64,000 bases of DNA from Blastocatellia bacterium UBA7656 (lineage in GTDB: Bacteria; Acidobacteriota; Blastocatellia; UBA7656): the NCBI GenBank assembly GCA_002483445.1, contig DLHY01000120.1, positions 36,295-100,294 on the forward strand, in the 5' to 3' direction. Shown here piece by piece: positions 17,866 through 26,912 of the stretch. How positions within the stretch are numbered: position 1 is the first letter of the stretch; the number at the start of each line of letters is the position of its first letter. The notes beneath the pieces were generated by a model that saw only the letters and a list, made by a program, of their open reading frames with translations, did not search any database and was not told the origin of the DNA. A program made the position numbers and the translations under genes.

Positions 17866-18333
17866 ATGCATTGCTCAAAGTGCGGAGCCGGGTGCGCGTC
17901 GGGATTGACATACTGCCCGTGTTGCGGAGCAAAACTCATCGAGCCGGACAAATCCGAACGAACGGAAAAAACAGGCAGGCCCGGCAAGATGCTCGACAAC
18001 CTCGCCATAACGATTATCTTCGTCTCATTTTTCGGATTCGGCTCAACTTTCGTGTTGGCCTCGCGACTTGTCGAAGAACATGCCTCAATCTGGGCGGTCA
18101 TCTTTCTGACTATTCTGATGCTCGCGACGACTTTCGGCATCTCGGCGATGCTCATTCGCCAGATAGCACGCATTCTAGATTTTTCTCTTAATAGCAAACC
18201 GAGCGATGAAGAGCGAAAGGCGGCCATCACCGAGCCGCAGATGCCGCAGATAGAATCCGCGCCCGAATATGCCGCAAGCGTCACGGAAGTCACTACCCGC
18301 ACGCTTGAGCCAACGCTCAAAGAGCAGGATTGA
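17866..18333 (+). CDS. Zinc-ribbon membrane protein, two TM helices
   Basis: The 155-residue product opens with a four-Cys zinc ribbon (CSKCGAGCASGLTYCPCCGAK), followed by two TM segments (LAITIIFVSFFGFGSTFVLA and WAVIFLTILMLATTFGISAML) and a polar tail. A GGAGGTGAT ribosome site precedes the ATG. The same zinc-ribbon-plus-membrane design occurs in the 0-15 kb cluster. An 11-bp exact inverted repeat (ATGAGGCGTAT) flanks the gene at 17833 and 18336. Function unknown. Confidence 0.8.
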   Translation: MHCSKCGAGCASGLTYCPCCGAKLIEPDKSERTEKTGRPGKMLDNLAITIIFVSFFGFGSTFVLASRLVEEHASIWAVIFLTILMLATTFGISAMLIRQIARILDFSLNSKPSDEERKAAITEPQMPQIESAPEYAASVTEVTTRTLEPTLKEQD

Positions 18334-18369
18334 CGATACGCCTCATACGCAGTGATCCAGGTGATGCAG

Positions 18370-20778
18370 ATGAAGAATCGAATCCTCCTAATTCTTGTCG
18401 CGTCGTTGTTTTTGACTCTTGCCGCGCTCCCGTCAAAGCACGGCGAAGGGTCGCGCTTATCGCTGCCTCAGATGGACGATTCACTGAGCCTCTCATCGCG
18501 CCTTCGACGATTGTGGCAGCAGAGCCTCGATCCTCAGACGCTCCTCCGAATGGCCCGCGAAGAATACCAGAAGCAAACCTCGAAACAGGCTCTGCAAGCC
18601 TCACAGGGGTGGGTCTCAATCGGGCCGAATGTGGCGGGAAAGATCAACGAGATAGTCTTTCATCCTCACGACTCGAACATTCTGTATGTCGGCGCGGACG
18701 GGGGCGGAGTGTGGCGAACTACCGACGGCGGAGATGGGTGGACTCCGCTCACCGACTCGCTCCCCACTCTCGAAGTCGGCTCGCTGGCCATCGCTCCTTC
18801 ATCTCCCGACATTCTTTATCTCGGAACCGGAGTGAGATCGAACGGAATAGGCCTCCTCAAATCTACTGACGCGGGGCAAAGCTGGATTCTCCCGGACGAG
18901 GCGATCAGTCCAAAAATTTTTCACATAAGCGTTCATCCCACAAACGCCGATGAGATACTCGCAGGCGGGGAGACTGGAGCTTTCCGCTCGACCGACGGAG
19001 GGAGGACGTGGCTGAAAACCCGGTTCGGCGCAGTTCATGATATCTGTCGTCACCCGATCAGTCCGCAAACGATTTATGCGACGACGAACTTAATTGATTT
19101 TCAGAATCGCTCGACCGTTATCAAATCGACGGACGGTGGGCGGACGTGGCAGGAGAAAGGGCGAGGGCTGACCACTGCGCAATCGATCACTCCGTGGCGA
19201 ATGTCTCTGGCCATCAGCCAGTCGAACCCCTCCATTCTTTATGCGGCTACGAGCATCTCGCTTCCGGGAAACTTCGCGACTTCTCACATCTACAAAACCA
19301 CCGACGGCGGAGAGAACTGGATCGATCTCGCGGAGACAGGTAATCACGGCGATTATCTTGCCAGTCAGGTCGAGCGAAACAATGCCCTTGCCATCTCTCC
19401 TTCGAACCCGGAGATAGTCATCGCCGGAGGCGTCGATTATGTTCGAACGACTGACGGCGGCAGTTCGTGGGATCGCCCTCCATTCGGTGAAGGCGGAATT
19501 CATGCTGATGCGGTCGATATAGAGTTTCGCGGATCGACTCTGTGGATAGCCAACGATGGCGGACTGTGGTCGAGCCGAAACAATGGGGACACTACCGTTG
19601 CGCATAATGACGGGCTTGCTACGCGCCAGTTCTACACCATCGCTTTGGATCAGGTGAACACAAACAGAATGCTTGCAGGCTCGCAGGACAACGGAACCAG
19701 TATGCGCCGCGGGCAATCCTCGACGTGGTCGGACGTTTTCGGCGGCGACGGATTCGATTGCGCGATCAATCCGCTCACTCCCTCGACGATATACGTTTCG
19801 TTTCAACTCGGATTCATTTTCAGGGCGAGAAACGGCGACGAGCCGAACCCTGAATGGTTTTCCATCAGGCCGCCGTTCTCGAATGAGTCTCCTCCCTTCG
19901 CCACTTTGCTGAAAATGGATCCGAACGATTCCAGGATTCTCTACTCGGCAAGCCATCGCGTTTTCAAAACGACCGATGAAGGAATTTCATGGATCGCGCT
20001 GCCGACGACTACAACCGATGGAAGCGAATGGCCGACGGATACTCCGCTCACGGATATCGCCCTCACGAAGAGCAATCCCGCAGTGCTGATGGCAACGAAC
20101 GCGATTAACGTGTTTCGGTCTGCGGATGGAGGGCTGACGTGGACGGACGCCTCGACCGGCCATCTCACTTATGATCTTGAGATCGATCCACGGGATGCCA
20201 GCCGCGCTTATGCGTGCGTTCTCGCGTCTGAAGAGGGAACGCTTCGACCGAGAGTTTACCGGACGACTGACGGCGGCGCATCGTGGGAAATTCGAGACAG
20301 CGGATTGCCCCAGTTCTTCAAATTCAGAGTCAGGGTCGACCCCCTGGATTCAAACATTCTCTACTGCGGAACCGATGTCGGGTTGTTCTGGTCTGAGGAT
20401 CAGGGCGCAAGCTGGGCGAGGTTAGGCGGGGGACTGCCTCGCGCTCAGGTGACAGATATTCACCTGAGTGATGATGGCTCGCTCGTGCGCGTGGCAACCT
20501 ACGGGCGAGGAGTATGGGAATTGCGCTCTCCGCTGGCGACGCCCGCCGTCACAGGAGCGTCGAAGAGCGGCAGGAAACTTTTCGTCGAGGGCGAGAAATT
20601 CGACGCGGGAGCGGTCGTGCTGCTCAATGGCCGCGAGCAAAAGACCGCAAATGACCCCGACAATCCCGCGACCCGATTGATCTGCAAAAAGGCGGGCAAG
20701 AAGATCAAACCCGGCGACAGACTTCAGGTGAAAAACTCAGACGGCAGATTGTCGGCTGAGTTCATATTCACCGGCTAG
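18370..20778 (+). CDS. Secreted BNR/sialidase-like beta-propeller with C-terminal IPT domain
   Basis: I choose the ATG at 18370 because AGGTG lies 6 bases upstream; it begins a clear signal peptide (ILLILVASLFLTLAALPS). The 802-residue product contains many Asp-box-type repeats (TTDGGDGW, STDGGRTW, TTDGGENW, TTDGGSSW, TTDGGASW) as in the VPS10/sortilin and photosystem-assembly Ycf48-like propellers. The last 80 residues (VTGASKSGRKLFVEGEKF) look like an IPT/TIG domain. No glycosidase catalytic residues are evident, so a binding role outside the cell is more likely than sialidase activity. Confidence 0.85.
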   Translation: MKNRILLILVASLFLTLAALPSKHGEGSRLSLPQMDDSLSLSSRLRRLWQQSLDPQTLLRMAREEYQKQTSKQALQASQGWVSIGPNVAGKINEIVFHPHDSNILYVGADGGGVWRTTDGGDGWTPLTDSLPTLEVGSLAIAPSSPDILYLGTGVRSNGIGLLKSTDAGQSWILPDEAISPKIFHISVHPTNADEILAGGETGAFRSTDGGRTWLKTRFGAVHDICRHPISPQTIYATTNLIDFQNRSTVIKSTDGGRTWQEKGRGLTTAQSITPWRMSLAISQSNPSILYAATSISLPGNFATSHIYKTTDGGENWIDLAETGNHGDYLASQVERNNALAISPSNPEIVIAGGVDYVRTTDGGSSWDRPPFGEGGIHADAVDIEFRGSTLWIANDGGLWSSRNNGDTTVAHNDGLATRQFYTIALDQVNTNRMLAGSQDNGTSMRRGQSSTWSDVFGGDGFDCAINPLTPSTIYVSFQLGFIFRARNGDEPNPEWFSIRPPFSNESPPFATLLKMDPNDSRILYSASHRVFKTTDEGISWIALPTTTTDGSEWPTDTPLTDIALTKSNPAVLMATNAINVFRSADGGLTWTDASTGHLTYDLEIDPRDASRAYACVLASEEGTLRPRVYRTTDGGASWEIRDSGLPQFFKFRVRVDPLDSNILYCGTDVGLFWSEDQGASWARLGGGLPRAQVTDIHLSDDGSLVRVATYGRGVWELRSPLATPAVTGASKSGRKLFVEGEKFDAGAVVLLNGREQKTANDPDNPATRLICKKAGKKIKPGDRLQVKNSDGRLSAEFIFTG

Positions 20779-20887
20779 AAAGTTTCTGATGCCATGTGAT
20801 TTTTTGGGCTGGGAGGCGGAACTCTTTGTTTTCCAATCGAGGTTCTTCACAGCCCTTTTCATCTGTGTCAGAAGGAGGCGACTTTGC

Positions 20888-20946
20888 CGTAGAGACACAG
20901 AATCGGCGCAGAGCCTTCTTCTCTGCGAGGTCTCTGTGTCTCTGCG
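20888..20946. repeat. Nested inverted repeat (AGAGACACAGA / TCTGTGTCTCT)
   Basis: An outer exact 11-bp pair (20891-20901 with 20933-20943) encloses an inner exact 7-bp pair CGCAGAG/CTCTGCG (20907-20913 with 20921-20927). It is in the 367-bp gap between convergent genes. Confidence 0.75.
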
Positions 20947-20957
20947 ACTTGTATGTT

Positions 20958-21050
20958 CGACAAGCTGCCAGCTTGTCGTTGCTTCGAGCAAAGGACTGTT
21001 GATTTCCAGAGGCGAGAGGTGAAAGCCTGCGGCAAGCTGCCAGCTTGCCG
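20958..21050. repeat. Two palindromes of the CTGCCAG-loop hairpin family
   Basis: CGACAAGCT-GCC-AGCTTGTCG (20958-20978) and CGGCAAGCT-GCC-AGCTTGCCG (21030-21050) are perfect 9-bp stems that differ from each other by one compensated pair (A-T against G-C). They share the loop with the three hairpins at 7146-7264. Apart from these, 20779-21145 shows nothing gene-like. Confidence 0.85.
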
Positions 21051-21145
21051 GACAACGCGGCGACTCTGCGGTTGATACCCCTCCCGCTATTCACAGCTTC
21101 GAAGCTCTCTGTAGCGCCCACAAAATCCGGGGGCATCAGGAAATT

Positions 21146-23359
21146 TTATTTCGCGCGGACGAGTATCTCATCCAGTCTTTTCTTCAATCCATCAAGCTGC
21201 TCGATGAACTGTTTCGCCTGATCGGTGTTGATCTCGCCCAACTCTTTGATCATCGCGTTGATTCGCTGCGCGAGCGCGTCTGCCTGACGTTGAATCTCGA
21301 CGCGCGAAGACGCTGACTGCGAGCGGCGATCAAGCTCATCGACGTCAGACGTGATGCCTGAAAGTATGGCTCTGAAGGCTATGCGCTGGAATCGGGCGAT
21401 TCGGTCTTCTCGCTCGTTGAGCGCGGCAGTGCGCTCGCCCAACTCTTCCGTTCGCGCTTCGATCTGGCGGGCGCGGCGATCAAGCTCTTTTTCAAGCGCC
21501 TCGGTGCGGGTCGCAAGCAGGGAAGCCTGCTCTTCGATCTTTCCCACCTGATCGCTTGCCCGCGCCGCGCGGGTTTCCACCTGCCCGATCTTTGACGCAA
21601 TCTGGCCTTCGAGCGCGTCGGCCTTCTGCTTGACTCCCCCGACCTGCCCTATCACTTCGCCCACGCGGGCTTCGGCTGCCGAGGCGCGCGAACTGAGTTC
21701 GGCAAGCTGAGTCGGAAGTGTGGAAGTGGTCTGCTGAAACTGCATGGAAAAAGATTTCAGTTGAGAGATGTCCGATATCTGGCTGGCTATCGTTTCATCC
21801 TGCGCTTCGAGTTTTTTTCTGTGCTGATACTCGCCTTCATCTACTCTCTCCTCCATCGCCGCGAGGCGCGTTTGCGGATCGGTCGCGTCAGTGCCGAGAT
21901 TTTGCGGCGCGGCGCGCGAAGGCTCAACCTCCCCGTCATCAGAGAGGAAAAAAATGTAGCTGCGCATCAGCGCAAGTTGCGACTGAGTTGCAGGCGGCGA
22001 AGACATGGCGGAAGCGTAGACGGCTATCCAGAACAGGAAAACGAAGACGCTTGCGAAGACCGCGATTCTGATGAATGACTTATGCACCCGCGAGAGTATT
22101 TCGAAAGGCGCATCGAAAAACGGCATCGTCTTTATGTCCCTCCGTTCTGGAAACGAATCATCGCGCGATGGCGAATCGATTGTCATCGGAGCGTCTTCCA
22201 TATCCATTCGCGGAGGCGGGGCTTTTCTCCTCTTCATCGCTGAGAGCGCGGGCTTTGCGAGATAAGCTATGAGAAATATCAGCGTGAAGGCTCCGAGTCC
22301 TGTCAGCGCGACATTTTTCATTCTTCGGCTGACCGTGCCTAAGTGAGCGCGATAGAGCCGCTCGTCGCGCTCACGGAGATAAGGCTCGACCTGCCAGATG
22401 CCGAGCATCTGCTCATTGGCTCCGCCCGTAAGAGAAGATATCTCCTGATCGATGCGGCTCTCGGAATAAATGCGATTGCGGTCGAAGTAGTATTTCAACC
22501 ATTCGCGAAACCCGTCCTCGTCCTGACGCTGATCGAGGTATTCCTCCATCACATCCATAGAAGCGATCCACGCCGCGTCCGATTGCGAATCGAGGCGCGA
22601 GGTGATCCAGCGGCCCGGCCCCGCGCGCAGATAGCTCTCGTAATCGCTGCGGAGTTTCGCGTCTTTGAGAAGCGGGTTGGCCTCGATCCACTGGCGATAG
22701 GATTCGACCCCTCCCAGCACTCGCTTTTTGATCAACTGATCTGTCGATGAAGTGCGAAGCGCGGGATTGAGAACCTGCTCAAGGGATTTGAATACTTTGC
22801 CAAGTTGCGCGCTGGGGACGGTAGCGAAAGCCGCTGCGGCAGCAATCATCACCAGCAATGCAGTGGCAGGCGCGGTCAGTCGCCACGAGCGAAAAAATCT
22901 TCCGCCGAACAGGGTGAGCAAGGCCAGCATGGGAGTGGCGAAGAAGAAGAAGAAAAGAAAAACGTAGAGAAAAGCTGGCTGTTCGTTCGGAAGCGCGGGG
23001 TTCCATCGCCTATCGACCGGAGCGAAATTCACAAAAAGCCATGCGGCGAAAAATACGAGAAGAAGCGCAAGCTGCTGTCCTAAAACTATCAGGAGAAAAA
23101 CCGACAGCCGCGCGCCAAGAGGTCTCGCCTGAAGTCGGCGCAGTAGAGAGCGACTCGTTCGCTCATCTATTTCGCGACGCAGCGCCGCCAGATCATCGTC
23201 GGTCGTTTCGATAGATGTGTTGGCAAGCTCGCGGCGAAGGCGGGCAAGTTTGATATTGGCAACCAGCCGGGCAAAAGGCGAAAGGCTCCGCTCACGTGCA
23301 TCCATCGCGGCCAGATAATCTCTTATTACGTCCGAGTCCCGTGTTATTACTGTTTCCAT
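21146..23359 (-). CDS. Multi-TM membrane protein with C-terminal coiled coil
   Basis: I take the ATG at 23359 (weak AAGAGA site) rather than a TTG at 23374 that lies inside a repeat; this gives 737 residues. There are three TM helices near residues 85-200 (LSVFLLIVLGQQLALLLVFFA, FLYVFLFFFFFATPMLALL, TAPATALLVMIAAAAAFA), one near 350 (ALTGLGAFTLIFLIAYLA), and one near 430 (IAVFASVFVFLFWIAVYA). The final 230 residues form a long coiled coil (ALEGQIASKIGQVETRAARA). No family is recognised. It is 73 bp downstream of a secreted protein gene on the same strand. Confidence 0.8.
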   Translation of the reverse strand: METVITRDSDVIRDYLAAMDARERSLSPFARLVANIKLARLRRELANTSIETTDDDLAALRREIDERTSRSLLRRLQARPLGARLSVFLLIVLGQQLALLLVFFAAWLFVNFAPVDRRWNPALPNEQPAFLYVFLFFFFFATPMLALLTLFGGRFFRSWRLTAPATALLVMIAAAAAFATVPSAQLGKVFKSLEQVLNPALRTSSTDQLIKKRVLGGVESYRQWIEANPLLKDAKLRSDYESYLRAGPGRWITSRLDSQSDAAWIASMDVMEEYLDQRQDEDGFREWLKYYFDRNRIYSESRIDQEISSLTGGANEQMLGIWQVEPYLRERDERLYRAHLGTVSRRMKNVALTGLGAFTLIFLIAYLAKPALSAMKRRKAPPPRMDMEDAPMTIDSPSRDDSFPERRDIKTMPFFDAPFEILSRVHKSFIRIAVFASVFVFLFWIAVYASAMSSPPATQSQLALMRSYIFFLSDDGEVEPSRAAPQNLGTDATDPQTRLAAMEERVDEGEYQHRKKLEAQDETIASQISDISQLKSFSMQFQQTTSTLPTQLAELSSRASAAEARVGEVIGQVGGVKQKADALEGQIASKIGQVETRAARASDQVGKIEEQASLLATRTEALEKELDRRARQIEARTEELGERTAALNEREDRIARFQRIAFRAILSGITSDVDELDRRSQSASSRVEIQRQADALAQRINAMIKELGEINTDQAKQFIEQLDGLKKRLDEILVRAK

Positions 23360-23372
23360 GTCTCTTGTATCC

Positions 23373-23442
23373 AATCTGCAATCTCGAATCTGAAATCTGA
23401 AATTTCAAATTTGCAATCTCGAATCTGAAATCTCAGGTCTGA
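23373..23442. repeat. Ten in-register 7-bp repeats (AATCTGA type) between two genes
   Basis: The sequence divides without remainder into heptamers: AATCTGC, AATCTCG, AATCTGA, AATCTGA, AATTTCA, AATTTGC, AATCTCG, AATCTGA, AATCTCA, GGTCTGA. The middle units (AATTTCA, AATTTGC) make a small palindrome. The last units overlap the end of the gene at 23433-24227 and provide its TGA stop codon. Confidence 0.88.
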
Positions 23443-24227
23443 AAATTCTGCGTCACGCCTAACTCTTCGCCTGTGATGGCGTCTATGTAGACAGTCCACG
23501 AAAGAGCGCGGCCTGCGACTATCTCCCACGCAAGGCGAACTTCTATCTGATCGCCTTTTTCGAGCGGGAGAATGACGAGTTGTTTGATCGTGACTTCATC
23601 CTCGCCGGCGATTTGCTCGCGCTGCTCTCTTCCCGCCGCGTCGCGATAAGCGAACGAGCGACCGATTACTTTTTTTCGCGCTGCTTCTCTTTGAAATTCC
23701 GGTCGCGTAGGCGCTTCGACCACGGGTATGAATCGGTCTTCAAGCTGAAGCAATCGACCCTCTCGACTGACGACGAAAATCATCTCTCCGAAACTGCCCG
23801 CGACGGGAAAAGGATAATTGGCCTGTTTGAAAATCAACCTTCGAGTCTCGCCCGCGTCGGCAACGCTTATGAGCGAGACTGAGTCGGGGTCAGCAATGAG
23901 CAGGTCCCTCCATCGATCAATGAACTGTTTGACCGCTGCGCGCAGGTCGGAATCCTGCTCAGGCCGTTTCGCTGTCATATCGATTTTGCCCGCCGCCTCG
24001 GCCAGCGAGCGGGGGGCCGAGGTTATGGGATGAAGATCGGGCTTCGATGGAGGCGCATTGTACGCTTCGAGCATCCGTCTCCATTCGCGCTCAACTTTCG
24101 CGCGCCTCTCCTGAGAATCTTTTATGACCGAGGCGTAGTCCTGCCGCGCCTTAGGAATTTGCGGAGACTGGTCGCCGCCGAATGCCAGTATGAGGGCCAT
24201 GAAAAAGGAGAGACGAAATAAAATCAT
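23433..24227 (-). CDS. Secreted protein with PepSY-like C-terminal region
   Basis: The 264-residue product starts with a signal peptide (ILFRLSFFMALILAFGG), then a helical region (about 25-130) and a beta-rich part. The ending (VRLAWEIVAGRALSWTVYIDAITGEEL) resembles the end of PepSY-type domains in secreted peptidase propeptides, but no peptidase is fused or adjacent. It is upstream of the multi-TM gene on the same strand. Its stop codon lies within the heptamer array. Confidence 0.72.
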   Translation of the reverse strand: MILFRLSFFMALILAFGGDQSPQIPKARQDYASVIKDSQERRAKVEREWRRMLEAYNAPPSKPDLHPITSAPRSLAEAAGKIDMTAKRPEQDSDLRAAVKQFIDRWRDLLIADPDSVSLISVADAGETRRLIFKQANYPFPVAGSFGEMIFVVSREGRLLQLEDRFIPVVEAPTRPEFQREAARKKVIGRSFAYRDAAGREQREQIAGEDEVTIKQLVILPLEKGDQIEVRLAWEIVAGRALSWTVYIDAITGEELGVTQNFQT

Positions 24228-24354
24228 AAAAAAGCGGGTAATCTGTTTGCGCGCAAAAATCGAAAGTCAATTATTCATGTTTTCAAAACAGCAGGCAAGC
24301 AAAGCTTCTGTCAGTAGCTTGAGGCGGCGGGCGCAAGCGAATAATCTTATCGTC

Positions 24355-24729
24355 ATGGATTTTCTGTTGAAACTCTTTCGCCGCGCACAGGAAAGAGATT
24401 TGGACGCGGAAGACGAACCCGTCGATCCTGCGAATCCGTTTCCTGATCCTGTGGTGATCGAATTCACCGATGTGATCGATCTGCACTCGATACCGCCCCG
24501 TCAGGTGAGCGGGGTGGTCGAAGATTTTCTCGAATCAGCGCGCCGCCGCCGCCTTTCACACGTCCGCATTATTCACGGCAAGGGCATAGGCGTTCAAAGA
24601 GAGATGGTTCGAGCGATTCTCTCTCGCACCCGTTTCGTCATTTCATTTCAGGATGCGCCGATGGAAGCCGGAGGCTGGGGCGCGACTATCGCGTCGCTCG
24701 ACGTGTCAGAGGGCGAAGGCGGCTGCTGA
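24355..24729 (+). CDS. Smr-domain protein (MutS2 C-terminal type)
   Basis: The 124-residue product has the Smr landmarks: DLHSIPPRQV (the family has LDLHG) and the glycine motif IIHGKGIG. Stand-alone Smr domains are usually nucleases acting on branched or structured nucleic acid. Here the conserved Gly after LH is Ser, which may reduce or alter activity. I choose the ATG at 24355 since upstream in-frame sequence is not conserved-looking; the ribosome site is weak. It is divergent from the gene at 23433-24227. Confidence 0.8.
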   Translation: MDFLLKLFRRAQERDLDAEDEPVDPANPFPDPVVIEFTDVIDLHSIPPRQVSGVVEDFLESARRRRLSHVRIIHGKGIGVQREMVRAILSRTRFVISFQDAPMEAGGWGATIASLDVSEGEGGC

Positions 24730-24762
24730 CTCAAACAACTTTTGTGGTAAATTATTCGGGCC

Positions 24763-25275
24763 ATGAAAAAAGCAATGATGACGCTCAATGTTTTGATCAT
24801 CGCGGCTGCCTTGATGATCGGTTGCTCATCGCCGCCTGAAGAATCATCCGCCGAGCATCCACAGCAGACTCCCGTTCAGGCTGAAAAAAATCCTGCGCCT
24901 GTCACCACGACTCCCGCTGCTGTCACTTCCGCTCCGCCGACAATCGTTTCCAGCGCGACGGGGCCGCAGCCGAAATTGTTCATCCCGATCAAAAAGATCG
25001 ATTTCGGGAGGCAGCGGGCGGGAAAGAGCCTGGTGCGGACGATCACAGTTAAAAATATCGGAGAGGCCGAATTGAAAATAGAATCGGTCGTGCCTAGCTG
25101 AGGATGCACGGCTGTGGACTTTCCTAAAGTCCTCCCGCCTGGTAAGGCGGGCGCGATCAAGGTCAAGCTCGAAACCGGAAACTCTCCCGGCCCGCACACC
25201 AAGTCGGTGACGATAAAATCGAACGACCCGGCTCAACCAAGCTTTCAGGTCGATCTGGCGTTCAATGTGAAATAG
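24763..25275 (+). CDS. DUF1573-like lipoprotein with in-frame TGA, candidate selenoprotein
   Basis: A lipoprotein signal peptide with lipobox LMIGC (lipid Cys at residue 21) is followed by a Pro/Thr-rich linker and one DUF1573/Hydin-type Ig domain from about residue 80 (KIDFGRQRAGKSLVRTITVKN). The frame meets TGA at 25099-25101 (codon 113) and then stays fully open and family-like (GCTAVDFPKVLPPGKAG, KSVTIKSNDPAQPSFQV) to a TAG at 25273. In DUF1573 proteins the motif here is S-C-G-C-T, so TGA replaces exactly the first Cys of a CxC. Either the codon is read as selenocysteine or a single-base change (TGC or TGT to TGA) has made a pseudogene. Two perfect 7-bp hairpins lie just downstream. Confidence 0.6.
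25116..25151 (+). promoter_or_regulatory. Two hairpins after the in-frame TGA (possible SECIS)
   Basis: GGACTTT-CCT-AAAGTCC (25116-25132) and CCCGCCT-GGTA-AGGCGGG (25134-25151) are perfect 7-bp stems in coding sequence. Bacterial SECIS elements lie directly after the UGA and usually have a G at the top of the loop. The first hairpin has the right distance (loop about 22 bases after UGA) but no loop G; the second has a GG loop start but lies about 39 bases away, at or just beyond the usual limit. Confidence 0.35.
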
Positions 25276-25285
25276 CGAGAATTCA

Positions 25286-26482
25286 ATGATTGATTACGAC
25301 GCTGCACTTTCAACAATCGCCCGGTCTATGAGGCCAAACGATATTCGTAAACTCACCGCATTGCTTGGGCGCGGAAACGTGATTTCGCTGGCGGCGGGAG
25401 CGCCGAGCGCCGAGACCTTTCCAATCGAAGAACTGGCCGAAATATCTGCTCGCGTGATTCGAGAAAACGGCGCTACGGCTTTACAGTACGGCCCGACGCG
25501 AGGCAACAGGTTTCTGGTCGAGCATGTCGCAGAAACGATGCGCGCGCGCGGAGCGAGGGAAGCGTCTCCGTCGGGCGTGGTTCTTACGACAGGCTCACAG
25601 CAGGGGCTTGACCTCACGGCTCGCGTGCTGATTGATCCGGGCGATGTGGCGATAGTCGAATTGCCCGGCTACATAGGCGGTATCATCGCGCTTCACAACG
25701 CCGGGGCCGAGTTGGTCGGCGTCCGTCAGGATACGGAGGGAATCGATATCGCGCATCTTCGCCAGACTCTCGACCGATTGCGAACCGAGGGGCGAAGGGT
25801 GAAGTTGATTTACACGATACCTAATTTTCAGAACCCATCCGGGGTAACGCTTTCAGGTAGTCGGCGAAAAGATTTGATCGGTATCGCCCAGGATTACAAC
25901 CTGCTCATCATCGAAGACGATCCTTATTACGAATTGCATTTTGACGGCGGCGCGCGGCCTGATGCGCTTGTGGCTATGGACGCTTCGCAGGTTATTTATC
26001 TCAGCAGTTTTTCCAAAGTCCTCGCGCCGGGGCTGAGATCGGCGTGGATGTTTGCGCCTGATCCGATTGCCGCCAAGTGTGAGCTTGCCAAAGAAGGAGC
26101 CGACCTTTCATCGAGCGTGCTTGACCAGGCGATAGTCGCCGAAGCCGCTCGGTCGGGTCTGATCGAGAGGCGGCTTCCCTATATGCGCCAGTTTTACCAT
26201 CTGCGTTGCGAATCCATGCTCGATGCTCTCGAAGGCAACGCCCCTCCCGGAGCGACGTGGACTCGTCCGCTTGGCGGCTTTTTCATACTGATGCGGGTCG
26301 AAGGAATCGATGCTGCTGAAGTTCTGCCTCGCGCCATTGAAGAAGGTGTGGCTTATGTCCCAGGGCGACCTTTCTTCGTCGACGGAAGCGGGGGGGATAC
26401 GATGCGCCTCGCTTATTCGAAAGAATCTCCCGAAAAAATCGCGGAAGGCATCGGGATCATGTGCCGCGTCCTGAAATCCTGA
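25286..26482 (+). CDS. PLP-dependent aminotransferase, LysN / 2-aminoadipate type
   Basis: The 398-residue product is a fold-type I class I/II aminotransferase. Visible are ISLAAGAPSAETFP near the N-terminus, LQYGPTRGNRFL, TTGSQQGLDL, IYTIPNFQNPSG, IIEDDPYYELHFDG (PLP-contacting Asp), and the Schiff-base Lys in LSSFSKVLAPGLRSAW. This motif set is that of 2-aminoadipate and aromatic/branched-chain transaminases related to LysN and to MocR catalytic domains; the helix-turn-helix of MocR is absent. Substrate is not certain. It starts 10 bases after the preceding lipoprotein gene, so cotranscription is likely. Confidence 0.9.
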   Translation: MIDYDAALSTIARSMRPNDIRKLTALLGRGNVISLAAGAPSAETFPIEELAEISARVIRENGATALQYGPTRGNRFLVEHVAETMRARGAREASPSGVVLTTGSQQGLDLTARVLIDPGDVAIVELPGYIGGIIALHNAGAELVGVRQDTEGIDIAHLRQTLDRLRTEGRRVKLIYTIPNFQNPSGVTLSGSRRKDLIGIAQDYNLLIIEDDPYYELHFDGGARPDALVAMDASQVIYLSSFSKVLAPGLRSAWMFAPDPIAAKCELAKEGADLSSSVLDQAIVAEAARSGLIERRLPYMRQFYHLRCESMLDALEGNAPPGATWTRPLGGFFILMRVEGIDAAEVLPRAIEEGVAYVPGRPFFVDGSGGDTMRLAYSKESPEKIAEGIGIMCRVLKS

Positions 26483-26912
26483 TTCAGGTCACACTCTGCG
26501 TATCTCATATCACTTTTCGGTCAAATTAAATCATATCGCCCGACCGGATTCCTGCATTCTGGCTGAGAGTGTTTTTTCGTCCTGAAAGCGCCTCGTTAGA
26601 GATTTGAAGATAAGCCCTTGTGAATCAGCTATCTCTGAGAAAGTAAGGCGCAAGCGCGGTTTGTGGAACGGCAGTTGTTATATGTACAGGCGTCGAAGCC
26701 GAAAAAGGCGCAGGATTTTTTCGCAATTATAGTTCGTTGCTTCAGCCTCTTGTTCGCCCCTTTCAGTACCCTTAGCCTCCAATAGCCCCTGATATAGCCC
26801 CACATCGGAATCGTCCTCACACTTTTCGATCCGATGCCCCCGCCGCAGTGCCGGGGGGAGACATAGCGCGCTGCGCATGTGCTCGGCACTGCGACAGCCA
26901 TTTTTTCGCCCC
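26483..26912. other. 430-bp gap without recognised genes
   Basis: The gap lies between the ends of two convergent genes. Several frames are open for 60-90 codons, but none has a ribosome site or protein-like composition. No tRNA, clear terminator or strong repeat was seen. Confidence 0.5.

Noticed and set aside
18370..20778. Active sialidase
   Set aside because: Only Asp-box-type repeats are present; the Arg triad and Tyr/Glu of sialidases could not be located.
26629..26901. 90-codon minus frame in the gap at 26.5-26.9 kb
   Set aside because: No ribosome site, unusual composition, and an overlapping second frame equally open; no homology I can recall.
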